A stretch of DNA of 64,000 bases from Sphaerisporangium dianthi (GTDB lineage: Bacteria > Actinomycetota > Actinomycetes > Streptosporangiales > Streptosporangiaceae), in the NCBI RefSeq assembly GCF_042654065.1, contig NZ_JBHSFP010000011.1:1-64000 (forward strand), read 5' to 3'. Under the pieces are notes generated by a model, which saw nothing but the letters and a program-made list of their open reading frames with translations, had not been told where the DNA came from and searched no databases. This document shows, piece by piece, positions 44,391 through 52,023 of this stretch (within the stretch, counting starts at the first letter, position 1; each line of letters opens with the position of its first letter). Position numbers and translations under genes: made by a program.

Positions 44391-45868
44391 AACTGTGGTT
44401 CCTGACCGGCAGCCAGGGCCTGTACGGCGATGAGACGCTGGCGCAGGTGGCCGGGCAGTCCCAGGAGATCGCCGGCGCCCTCGGCCGCGCGCTGCCCTTC
44501 GAGGTGGTCTGGCTGCCGGTGCTCACCGACGCCGCCGCCATCCGCAAGGTCTGCCTGGAGGCGAGCGCCGACGACGAGTGCGGCGGCGTCATCGCCTGGA
44601 TGCACACCTTCTCCCCCGCCAAGATGTGGATCGCCGGGCTGGACGCCCTGCGCAAGCCGCTGCTGCACCTGCACACGCAGGCCAACGTCGAGCTGCCGTG
44701 GAGTTCCATCGACATGGACTTCATGAACCTCAACCAGGCCGCGCACGGCGACCGCGAGTTCGGCTACATCCAGTCCCGGCTGGGCGTGCCGCGCAAGACC
44801 GTGGCCGGGCACGTCAGCGACCCTGCGGTCGTGGCGCGCATCGCCGCCTGGGCGCGGGCCGCGGCGGGACGCGCCGAGGTCGGCTCGCTCAAGCTGGCGA
44901 GGTTCGGCGACAACATGCGCGACGTCGCGGTCACCGAGGGCGACAAGGTCGAGGCGCAGCTGCGGTTCGGCGTCTCGGTGAACACCTACGGCGTCAACGA
45001 CCTGGTCGAGGCGGTGGGCGCGGCCGCGGACTCCGACGTGACGGCGCTGGTCAAGGAGTACGAGGACGGCTACCACGTAGCTCCCGAGCTGCGGTCGGGC
45101 GGCGAGCGGCACGAGTCGCTGCGCTACGCGGCGCGCATCGAGCTCGGCCTGCGCGGTTTCCTGCAGGACGGCGGCTTCAAGGCGTTCACCACCAACTTCG
45201 AGGACCTCGGCGGCCTGCGGCAGCTCCCCGGCCTGGCCGTGCAGCGGCTGATGGCCGACGGCTACGGGTTCGGCGGCGAGGGCGACTGGAAGACCTCGGT
45301 GCTGCTGCGCACGCTGAAGGTCATGTCGGAGGGCCTCACGGGCGGCACGTCGTTCATGGAGGACTACACCTACCACCTGACGCCGGGCGAGGAGGCCATC
45401 CTCGGCGCCCACATGCTGGAGGTCTGCCCGACCATCGCCTCCGGCACGCCCTCGTGCGAGATCCACCCGCTGAGCATCGGCGGACGCGAGGACCCGGTGC
45501 GGCTGGTGTTCGACGCCCAGCCCGGGCCCGCGGTCGTGGTGGGCCTGGCCGACATGGGCGAGCGGTTCCGGCTGGTGGCCAACGAGATCGACGTCATCGC
45601 GCCCGCCGAGCCGCTCCCCCGGCTGCCGGTGGCGCGGGCCGTCTGGAAGCCGCGCCCCGACATGCGCACCTCGGCGGAGTCGTGGCTGACGGCCGGCGCC
45701 CCTCACCACACGGTGCTGTCGGCGGCGGTGGGCACCGAGGAGCTGACCGACTTCGCCGACATGCTCGGGGTGGAACTGCTGGTCATCGACGCCGACACCA
45801 CTCCGCGCCAGTTCGCCAAGGAACTGCGCTGGAACCAGGCGTACTACCGCCTGGCGCAGGGTTTCTGA
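44387..45868 (+). CDS. araA: L-arabinose isomerase
   Basis: The 493-residue enzyme converts L-arabinose to L-ribulose. It starts MKLWFLTGSQGLYGDETLAQ with HTQANVELPWSSIDMDFMNL and the metal-binding region GTSFMEDYTYHLTPGEE. Length matches AraA. The GTG start follows GAGGAG and overlaps the araD stop by 4 bp. It closes the catabolic operon. Confidence 0.95.
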   Translation: MKLWFLTGSQGLYGDETLAQVAGQSQEIAGALGRALPFEVVWLPVLTDAAAIRKVCLEASADDECGGVIAWMHTFSPAKMWIAGLDALRKPLLHLHTQANVELPWSSIDMDFMNLNQAAHGDREFGYIQSRLGVPRKTVAGHVSDPAVVARIAAWARAAAGRAEVGSLKLARFGDNMRDVAVTEGDKVEAQLRFGVSVNTYGVNDLVEAVGAAADSDVTALVKEYEDGYHVAPELRSGGERHESLRYAARIELGLRGFLQDGGFKAFTTNFEDLGGLRQLPGLAVQRLMADGYGFGGEGDWKTSVLLRTLKVMSEGLTGGTSFMEDYTYHLTPGEEAILGAHMLEVCPTIASGTPSCEIHPLSIGGREDPVRLVFDAQPGPAVVVGLADMGERFRLVANEIDVIAPAEPLPRLPVARAVWKPRPDMRTSAESWLTAGAPHHTVLSAAVGTEELTDFADMLGVELLVIDADTTPRQFAKELRWNQAYYRLAQGF

Positions 45869-46054
45869 CCCGCTCCCGCCCGGCCGCGCGACCGGCGGCG
45901 GCGCTCCGTCCTCCCTCGCGGAGAGGGCGGGGCGGCGCCGCCGTCACCTCCCGCGGCCCGGCGGCTCACCGTTTCCCGCCCCTTCGCGGTGACCGGCCGG
46001 CGCACCGGCGGGAAAAGCGAGTGCGTCAATTGGAAAACGCCCTTTACAAAGGCG

Positions 46055-46070
46055 TTGTTAACGTTAACAA
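46055..46070 (+). promoter_or_regulatory. Perfect operator in the promoter of the LacI-family regulator
   Basis: TTGTTAACGTTAACAA is a 16-bp perfect palindrome lying in the spacer of a promoter TTTACA (46043-46048), 17 nt, AACAAT (46066-46071). Its core TGTTAACGTTAACA matches the sites at the transporter and araB promoters, so the regulator probably represses itself. Confidence 0.7.
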
Positions 46071-46127
46071 TTGACCCACCCCAGCGTGGGCCGGAGTGTC
46101 CGCGAGGAAGGAGGCGTGGCCGCAGTC

Positions 46128-47207
46128 ATGGCTCGCAACATGCATCGCTCCCCTGTCATGGCGGATGTGGCACGGCTCGCCGGTGTGTCCCACCAGACCG
46201 TATCCCGGGTTCTCAACGATCACCCTAACGTGCGCCAGGAAACGCGCGAAAGAGTGCTCGCCGCCATCGAAGGCCTCGGCTACCGCCGCAATTCGACCGC
46301 CCGCGCACTGGTGACCCGGCAGACCAACACCCTCGGCGTGGTCGCCTTCGACACGACGCTGTACGGCCCGGCCAGCACGCTCTACGGTCTTGAGCGGGCC
46401 GCCCGCGAGGCCGGCTACTTCGTGAGCATCGTCAGCCTGCGCGAGCTCACCCGCGACGACCTCGCCGAGGCGCTCGACCACCTCGCCCGCCAGCAGGTGG
46501 ACGGGCTCGTGGTCATCGTCCCGCAGAGCGCGATCGCGGTGGCGCTGGCCGAGATGCCGCAGCCCGTCCCCGTGGTGACGGTGGAGGGGGACGCCGGCGT
46601 CGGCCTGCCCGTGGTGAACGTCGACCAGCGCAAAGGCGGCGCGCTCGTCACCGAGCACCTGCTGCGGCTCGGCCACCGCACGGTCTGGCACGTCTCTGGG
46701 CCGCCGGACTGGCTGGAGTCCCAGGGCCGCACCCAAGGCTGGCGCGAAACCCTGCTGGCCGCCGGGGCCCCCATCCCCGAGCCGCTGTCGGGCGACTGGA
46801 GCCCCCGCTCGGGTTACCGCTGCGGGCAGCTGCTCGCCGGGGTGCCCGACCTGACGGCCGTCTTCGTGGGCAACGACCAGATGGCCCTCGGGGTCATGCG
46901 GGCACTGGACGAGGCGCGCGTCCGCGTCCCCGACGACGTCAGCGTCGTCGGCTTCGACGACGTGCCCGAGTCGGAGTTCTTCACCCCGCCCCTCACCACC
47001 GTGTCCCAGGACTTCTCCGAGGTCGGCCGCAAGGCGATCGAGCTGCTGCTCGACGCCCTGTCCGAGGAGGACGTCCATCCGGCGCCGCGGCCCTCCGACG
47101 GCGCCTTCCCCGGCCCTGCCGCCGGGACGCCGGCTTCGCCCGCGCGCATCATCGTCCAGCCGCACCTGGTCGTCCGCCGCAGCTCCGGCCCGCCCAGGCG
47201 ATCCTGA
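46128..47207 (+). CDS. LacI-family regulator of the arabinose regulon
   Basis: The 359-residue regulator has its helix-turn-helix and hinge at residues 6-60 (VMADVARLAGVSHQTVSRVL, then NSTARALVTRQTNTLG), followed by a periplasmic-binding-like sensor domain (VVNVDQRKGGALVTEHLLRL, DDVSVVGFDDVPES). A Pro/Ala-rich stretch near 325-345 interrupts the usual C-terminus. ATG at 46128 is preferred because GTG at 46116 sits only one base from the AGGAGG. Operators with the same consensus at three promoters support its role as arabinose repressor; the effector is inferred. Confidence 0.88.
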   Translation: MARNMHRSPVMADVARLAGVSHQTVSRVLNDHPNVRQETRERVLAAIEGLGYRRNSTARALVTRQTNTLGVVAFDTTLYGPASTLYGLERAAREAGYFVSIVSLRELTRDDLAEALDHLARQQVDGLVVIVPQSAIAVALAEMPQPVPVVTVEGDAGVGLPVVNVDQRKGGALVTEHLLRLGHRTVWHVSGPPDWLESQGRTQGWRETLLAAGAPIPEPLSGDWSPRSGYRCGQLLAGVPDLTAVFVGNDQMALGVMRALDEARVRVPDDVSVVGFDDVPESEFFTPPLTTVSQDFSEVGRKAIELLLDALSEEDVHPAPRPSDGAFPGPAAGTPASPARIIVQPHLVVRRSSGPPRRS

Positions 47208-47219
47208 TCCCGAGGGGAA

Positions 47220-47258
47220 CCGCCGGGGAGCCGCGCCATCGGAGCGGCTCCCCGGCGG
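47220..47258. terminator. Hairpin between the LacI gene and rtcB
   Basis: A perfect 14-bp stem, CCGCCGGGGAGCCG with CGGCTCCCCGGCGG, and an 11-nt loop lies between two convergent genes. It is very likely a two-way terminator. Confidence 0.75.
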
Positions 47259-47276
47259 GCCGCTCCGGGGGCGTGT

Positions 47277-48464
47277 TCAGCCCTTGACGCAGATGATCTG
47301 ACGCAGGTGGGCGACGACCTCGACCAGGTCGGTCTGGGCGGCCATGACCGACTCGATGTCCTTGTAGGCGCCCGGGATCTCGTCGAGCACCCCGGCGTCC
47401 TTGCGGCACTCGACCCCGCTGGTCTGCGCCGAAAGGTCGTCGAGCGTGAACGTCCGCTTGGCCTTGTTCCTGCTCATCTTGCGTCCGGCGCCGTGCGAGG
47501 CCGAGTTGAACGCCTTGGCGTTGCCCAGGCCCTTGACGATGTAGGTGCCCGTCGCCATCGACCCGGGGATGATGCCGAGCTCTCCCGCGCCGGCCCGGAT
47601 GGCGCCCTTGCGCGTGACCAGCAGCTCCATCCCGTCGTAGGTCTCCTCCGCCGCGTAGTTGTGGTGGCAGGAGATGGTCGGGTCGAAGGTGATGCCGGCG
47701 AAGTGCTTGCGCAGCACGCCGCAGACCAGCGCCATCATGACCGCCCGGTTGCGGCGGGCGTAGTCCTGCGCCCAGAACAGATCACGCCGGTAGGCGTCCA
47801 TCTTCACCGTCCCGGCCACGAACACCGCCAGGTCGCGGTCGGGCAGATCCTGGTTGTGCGGCAGCTTGCGCGCCTGCTCGATGTGATGCTCGGCCAGCTC
47901 CTTGCCGATGTTGCGCGACCCGGAGTGCAGCACCACCCACACCACGCCTTCGTCGTCGGAGCACACCTCGAGGAAGTGGTTCCCGCCGCCCAGCGTGCCC
48001 ATCTGCGCCTCGGCCCGCTGCCTCTTCGGCCGCACCGCCGGCGCCAGCTCCTCGAACCCCTGCCAGAAGCCTCCCCAGTCGGCCGTCGGGAACCCGTGCA
48101 GCCTGGCCGGGTCGACCGGACGCTTGTGCGCGTGGAACCCCACCGGGATCGCCTGCTCCAGCCGCGACCGCAGATACGGCAGGTTGTCCGGCAGATCCTC
48201 GGCCTTCAACGAGGTCCGCACCGCGCTCATCCCGCACCCGATGTCCACCCCGACCGCCGCGGGCGACACAGCGTCGCGCATCGCGATCACCGAGCCCACG
48301 GTGGCCCCCATGCCGTAATGCACGTCCGGCATCACGGCGACACCATGCGTCCACGGCAGATCGGCCACGTTGCGCAGCTGCCGCATCGCCTGCGACTCGA
48401 CCTCGTCGGGCTCGGCCCACATCCGGATCGGCGCACGCCCGCCCGGCACCTTCTTGTACACCAT
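47277..48464 (-). CDS. rtcB: RNA-splicing ligase RtcB
   Basis: The 395-residue GTP-dependent RNA ligase joins 2',3'-cyclic phosphate and 5'-hydroxyl ends. Metal and guanylate ligands are visible in GVDIGCGMSAVRTS, GGGNHFLEV, VLHSGSRNIGKELAEHH and DPTISCHHNYAAEE. The guanylated His lies in FNSASHGAGRKMSR. The start MVYKKVPGG has AAGGAGG about 11 nt upstream. No RtcA cyclase or RtcR regulator is nearby, so its repair or tRNA substrate cannot be told. Confidence 0.93.
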   Translation of the reverse strand: MVYKKVPGGRAPIRMWAEPDEVESQAMRQLRNVADLPWTHGVAVMPDVHYGMGATVGSVIAMRDAVSPAAVGVDIGCGMSAVRTSLKAEDLPDNLPYLRSRLEQAIPVGFHAHKRPVDPARLHGFPTADWGGFWQGFEELAPAVRPKRQRAEAQMGTLGGGNHFLEVCSDDEGVVWVVLHSGSRNIGKELAEHHIEQARKLPHNQDLPDRDLAVFVAGTVKMDAYRRDLFWAQDYARRNRAVMMALVCGVLRKHFAGITFDPTISCHHNYAAEETYDGMELLVTRKGAIRAGAGELGIIPGSMATGTYIVKGLGNAKAFNSASHGAGRKMSRNKAKRTFTLDDLSAQTSGVECRKDAGVLDEIPGAYKDIESVMAAQTDLVEVVAHLRQIICVKG

Positions 48465-48689
48465 CGCGTGTCGCCTCCTTCCGCCGAGATCCGCACCGAC
48501 ACCTCCAATGACGCCAGACCCGCACGCCGCCCGCAACCGATTTACGATCACGCCGACGGCGGCGTCATCATCGAGACACGAGTCCGCCGGGGCCCGCCCG
48601 GACCTGCTTCGACGGCTCGGGCGGACCCTGCGGACATGGGGCGCCTGCGGCGGCCGATGATCGCTCTGCCGGGACGTGTGGCGGGCGGT

Positions 48690-49136
48690 CTACACCGAGG
48701 AGGTGTCGCGCTCGGTCAGCGTGAAGCCGAGCTGGCTGTACAGTTCCAGCTGGTCGAGGTACTCGCGGTGGGTCATGATCCTGCCGTTCTCGATATGGGC
48801 CGCGCACGAGGCGCGGACGGCGACGCGACGGCCGGTCCCTTCCAGGACGTGCCCGTCAGGCAGCAGGAACGGCCCGGTGTGGGTGCCGGTGAGCGTCCAT
48901 TCCGTGATCGCGGGGTCGTGGTCGTCGCGGTCCTCCTCCAGCCACGCCGTCTGGCGGAAGTCGGCGAAGCCCGCGAAGAACTGCTCGTAGAACGAGGCGA
49001 TCTCGTCCCATCCCTCGGCGATGCCCGCCGGCGTGACAAGGACGGCGTCCGGGTTGTAGCACTCGAGCACCCGGGGCAGGTCGTGAGCGTTGATCGCTTC
49101 GATGAGCCGGCGTACGATCTCCCGAGAAGTGGACAT
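48690..49136 (-). CDS. SnoaL-like / nuclear transport factor 2 fold protein
   Basis: The 148-residue protein starts MSTSREIVRRLIEAINAHDL and has the ester-cyclase-like pattern LECYNPDAVLVTPAGIAEGW followed by EWTLTGTHTGPFLLPDG. The fold is used by polyketide cyclases, dehydratases and many unknown proteins; no substrate can be given. ATG at 49136 suits the GAAGG at 49146-49150; an ATG two codons earlier is possible. Confidence 0.75.
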   Translation of the reverse strand: MSTSREIVRRLIEAINAHDLPRVLECYNPDAVLVTPAGIAEGWDEIASFYEQFFAGFADFRQTAWLEEDRDDHDPAITEWTLTGTHTGPFLLPDGHVLEGTGRRVAVRASCAAHIENGRIMTHREYLDQLELYSQLGFTLTERDTSSV

Positions 49137-49412
49137 GACCATGGGCCTTCGCTGATGGGATGAGGTGGTGGGCCCGCACCGGGCCCTGGGCACGATCGGC
49201 TTGACGATCATGGTGTTCGGCCGCGCCGAGTCGCGTCGGGGCTTCGGCGGGATCCCTTTCACGCTAGCCAGCGCAGGGTCAGCCGCCGACTTCGCCGGCT
49301 TCCCATGTCCGCCACGGAACACGCGACGGTGTCCATGCCGCCCCGCGACAGCGTCAACCCGGGCAAAGAACGCGGCGGGCCGGCCGGCCTCGCGTCCGAA
49401 AGGGCGCGGGGA

Positions 49413-50033
49413 TCACGTCCGCGCCGGCGGGTCCGGGGGCGGCGGAGGGGTCACGGGGCCGGCGATCGCGTGGGCGAGCCGGGCCGCCACCTCGGCGGTC
49501 AGGGGCGAGCGGGCGAGCAGGAGCCGGTACCACATCAGCCCGTAGATCTGGTCCATCATCAGCTCCAGGTCCGTCCCGGCGGGCAGCTCGCCGCGGTCCC
49601 GGCCGCGGGTCAGCAGAGCGCGGAGCCCGCCCCGGCGCGCGGTGACGAAGTCGCGCATTCCCTGGGCGGCCTCGGTGTCGCGCTGCGCCTCGGCCATGAG
49701 GCCGCGCAGCAGGGGGCCGGCGCGCTCGACGGCCTGGAAGGTGCCTGCGAGGAAGGCTTCCAGGTCGGCCGCCAGGGCGCCGGTGTCGGGGAGGGCCACC
49801 TCCTGCTGGGCGTGCTCGACCACCGCCTCCAGCAGCACCGCGCCCTTGGAGGGCCACCACCGGTAGATGGTGTGCTTGCTGACCCCGGCGGCCCGGGCGA
49901 TGGCGTCGATCGAGACGGCCGCGCCGTCCGGGCCGGCGAGCAGATCGGCGGCGCAGCGCAGCACGGCCCGGCGCACCGCGGGATTGCGCCGGCGCCCCGT
50001 ATGGGGCCGGGCGGGGGTGGGGTCGGCGGACAT
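49413..50033 (-). CDS. TetR family transcriptional regulator
   Basis: The 206-residue regulator has its helix-turn-helix at about 40-60 (VSIDAIARAAGVSKHTIYRW followed by WPSKGAVL). Its C-terminal domain, with LEAFLAGTFQAVERAGPLLR and DQIYGLMWYRLLLARSPL, is of the TetR_C_16-like type. It is divergent from an SDR gene and starts 15 bp from a large palindrome that is almost surely its operator. The inducer is unknown. Confidence 0.9.
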   Translation of the reverse strand: MSADPTPARPHTGRRRNPAVRRAVLRCAADLLAGPDGAAVSIDAIARAAGVSKHTIYRWWPSKGAVLLEAVVEHAQQEVALPDTGALAADLEAFLAGTFQAVERAGPLLRGLMAEAQRDTEAAQGMRDFVTARRGGLRALLTRGRDRGELPAGTDLELMMDQIYGLMWYRLLLARSPLTAEVAARLAHAIAGPVTPPPPPDPPART

Positions 50034-50048
50034 GATCCCATGCTATCC

Positions 50049-50107
50049 GTTTGACGGAACGATGAGTTCCGGCAATGCTTTTGCCGGAACTCATCGTTCC
50101 GTCAAAC
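50049..50107. promoter_or_regulatory. 59-bp perfect palindrome with divergent promoters, TetR operator
   Basis: Two perfect 27-bp arms (50049-50075 and 50081-50107) flank a 5-nt centre. Each arm contains its own smaller palindrome GGAAC-gatga-GTTCC. TTGACG (50051-50056), 17 nt, AATGCT (50074-50079) forms a rightward promoter, and symmetry creates the mirror leftward one. Two TetR dimers could bind and close both promoters. Confidence 0.8.
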
Positions 50108-50249
50108 GCGGAGCAGGGGCGTCGCACGCATCCGGGGGGATCAGCGGACGACGGCCGATGACCGGCGTCCGGCCCAGGTCCCGTCCGGCATGCTCCGTCC
50201 GCATCACGCCGATCCCCCGGAGATCGACCGCAGACACGCAGAGGACACC

Positions 50250-51014
50250 ATGGATCTGAACCTGCGCGGCAAGAGCGCGCTCATCACCGGCGCTTCGAAG
50301 GGCATCGGCGCCGCGACCGCCGAGGTGCTCGCCGAAGAGGGCTGCGAGGTGCACCTGGCCGCCCGCGGCGCTCCCGCGCTCGACGACCTCGCGCGCCACC
50401 TGCGGGCCGCCTACGGCGTCGGCGCGCACGCGCACCCGGTGGACCTGCGGCGACCGGCCGACCTCGCCCGCCTCGCCTCCGCCGTTCCCGACATCGACGT
50501 CCTGGTCAACAACGCCGGCGACATCCCCGGCGGCCCGCTCGACGCGGTCGGCGCGGCGGCCTGGCGGCACGGCTGGGAGCTCAAGGTCCTCGGCTACGTC
50601 GATCTGACCCGGCTCGTCTACGCGCGGATGAAGGCCCGCGGGCACGGGGTGATCGTCAACAACATCGGCGTCGCCGGCGAGCGGGTGGACCCCGCCTACA
50701 TCGCCGGGAGCGCCGGCAACGCCGCCCTGATGGCCTTCACCCGGGCCCTCGGCGGCGCCAGCCTGGCCGACGGCGTCCGCGTCGTCGGCGTCAACCCCGG
50801 ACCGGTGGCGACCGAACGCCTCCTCGCCCACGCGGGCCCCGGGGCGGGCGAGGAAGGCGCGCGCGCCGACCCGCTGGCCGCGCTCCCGCTCGGCCGTGCC
50901 GCGTCACCGCGCGAGGTCGCCGATCTCATCGCCTTCCTCGCCTCCGACCGGTCCGCCTACACCAGCGGGGCCGTCTTCACCGTCGACGGCGGCATGTCCG
51001 CCGCCAGGGGCTGA
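50250..51014 (+). CDS. SDR family protein lacking the canonical catalytic Ser and Lys
   Basis: The 254-residue protein has a normal cofactor motif (TGASKGIG, residues 13-20) and NNAG, so it should bind NAD(P). At the active site the usual Ser position reads NNIG (about 137-140), and Tyr150 is followed at +4 by Ser154 (YIAGSAGN) in place of Lys. It therefore belongs to a divergent SDR branch, possibly with a changed reaction or only ligand binding. GAGGAC precedes the ATG. The TetR palindrome upstream suggests it is induced by the regulator's ligand, perhaps its own substrate. Confidence 0.82.
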   Translation: MDLNLRGKSALITGASKGIGAATAEVLAEEGCEVHLAARGAPALDDLARHLRAAYGVGAHAHPVDLRRPADLARLASAVPDIDVLVNNAGDIPGGPLDAVGAAAWRHGWELKVLGYVDLTRLVYARMKARGHGVIVNNIGVAGERVDPAYIAGSAGNAALMAFTRALGGASLADGVRVVGVNPGPVATERLLAHAGPGAGEEGARADPLAALPLGRAASPREVADLIAFLASDRSAYTSGAVFTVDGGMSAARG

Positions 51015-51054
51015 CCGGCGCCGCCGCCGGGCCGCCCCCGCTCCTCGGCCCGCG

Positions 51055-51690
51055 CTACGCGCCGGGGCCGTCCACGGCGCGAAGGCGGATGGCGAGCTCG
51101 CCGAGATCGGCGATCGGGACGTCGCCGCCCAGGCCGCGGAGGGCGGCCACGGGAATGCCCGCCGCCCTGGCCGCCGCGACGCCGGGCGCGGAGTCCTCGA
51201 CGACCAGGCATTCGCCGGGGACGACGCCGATCTCGGCCGCCGCCTTGAGGTAGCACTCGGGGTCGGGCTTGCTGACGGCGACGTCGTCCAGGCTCACCAG
51301 CAGCGGGGGCACGATGCCCGCGGCGGCCAGCCGTGCCCGGGCCAGCCGCCTGCCGGCCCCGGTGACGACGGCCCACGGGAGCCGGCGTGCGGCGAGGACG
51401 GCGAGGAGCTCGCCCGCGCCCGGCGCGGCCACCACGCCGTCGACGTCGGTGCACTCCAGGTCGAGCAGCGCCTCGGCCGAGCGCGCCAGTTCCGCTTCCG
51501 GCAGGTGAGGGAGCAGACGGCGGATCGTGCTCGGACCCGGATATCCGCGCAGGTCCGCCGTCAGCGCCTCCGCCGGGACGCCACTGGCGGCCGCCCACGC
51601 GCGCCAGGCGCGGTCCACGGCGCCGTCGGAGTCGACCAAGGTGCCGTCCATGTCGAGCAGGACGGCGCGGACACCGGCCAGGATGCTCAT
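51055..51690 (-). CDS. HAD-family phosphatase, beta-phosphoglucomutase-like
   Basis: The 211-residue protein has the nucleophile motif LLDMDGTLVDSD near residue 12, VVTGAG as motif II, SKPDPECYLKAA as motif III and VVEDSAPGVAAARAAGI as motif IV, with an alpha-helical cap. It resembles sugar-phosphate phosphatases and phosphoglucomutases. Its ATG overlaps the SemiSWEET stop by 4 bp, which suggests action on an imported or exported sugar. Confidence 0.87.
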   Translation of the reverse strand: MSILAGVRAVLLDMDGTLVDSDGAVDRAWRAWAAASGVPAEALTADLRGYPGPSTIRRLLPHLPEAELARSAEALLDLECTDVDGVVAAPGAGELLAVLAARRLPWAVVTGAGRRLARARLAAAGIVPPLLVSLDDVAVSKPDPECYLKAAAEIGVVPGECLVVEDSAPGVAAARAAGIPVAALRGLGGDVPIADLGELAIRLRAVDGPGA

Positions 51691-51956
51691 CGCGCCGCCT
51701 CCTCGCGGCCGCGGCCCACGCCCTTGAGCGCGATGAGCGCCCCGAGGGCCGCCAGGGTGACGGCGTTGGCGGCCACGACCGCCACATCGGCGACGGCGAC
51801 GCCGTAGGTCAGCCACAGCCCTACGCCGGCGCTCAGCATGACCAGGTACGACCAGGCGAGGTCGTCCGTCGATCGGGTTCGCCATGAGCGGCGAAGCTGC
51901 GGCAGCCAGGATGCCGTGGTCAAGACTCCGGCGACCAGCCCGAGAGCGGTTGTCAT
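51687..51956 (-). CDS. SemiSWEET/PQ-loop sugar transporter
   Basis: The 89-residue protein has three membrane helices and the PQ-loop ASWLPQLRRSWRTRSTDDLA in the first repeat. SemiSWEETs dimerise to form a small sugar uniporter. GAGGGAG precedes the ATG. It is the first gene of a two-gene operon with the HAD phosphatase and divergent from the ROK regulator. Confidence 0.82.
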   Translation of the reverse strand: MTTALGLVAGVLTTASWLPQLRRSWRTRSTDDLAWSYLVMLSAGVGLWLTYGVAVADVAVVAANAVTLAALGALIALKGVGRGREEAAR

Positions 51957-51973
51957 CGCTTCTCCCTCGATTT

Positions 51974-51990
51974 TGTTCGTGATACGAGCA
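51974..51990. promoter_or_regulatory. Inverted repeat in the SemiSWEET/ROK divergent promoter
   Basis: TGTTCGTGATACGAGCA is a 17-bp inverted repeat (TG-t-TCGT/ACGA-g-CA around GAT) with one mismatched pair. It lies between the two start codons and is a fair candidate for the ROK operator. CACAAT (52012-52017), 6 nt before the ROK ATG, could be its -10. Confidence 0.45.
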
Positions 51991-52023
51991 TAAGCGGGGC
52001 GGGGAGTCCGGCACAATGCGTCT

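Noticed and set aside
50049..50107. The large palindrome as an insertion-sequence end or MITE
   Set aside because: There is no target-site duplication or transposase. Position between divergent regulator and SDR genes with matching promoters favours an operator.
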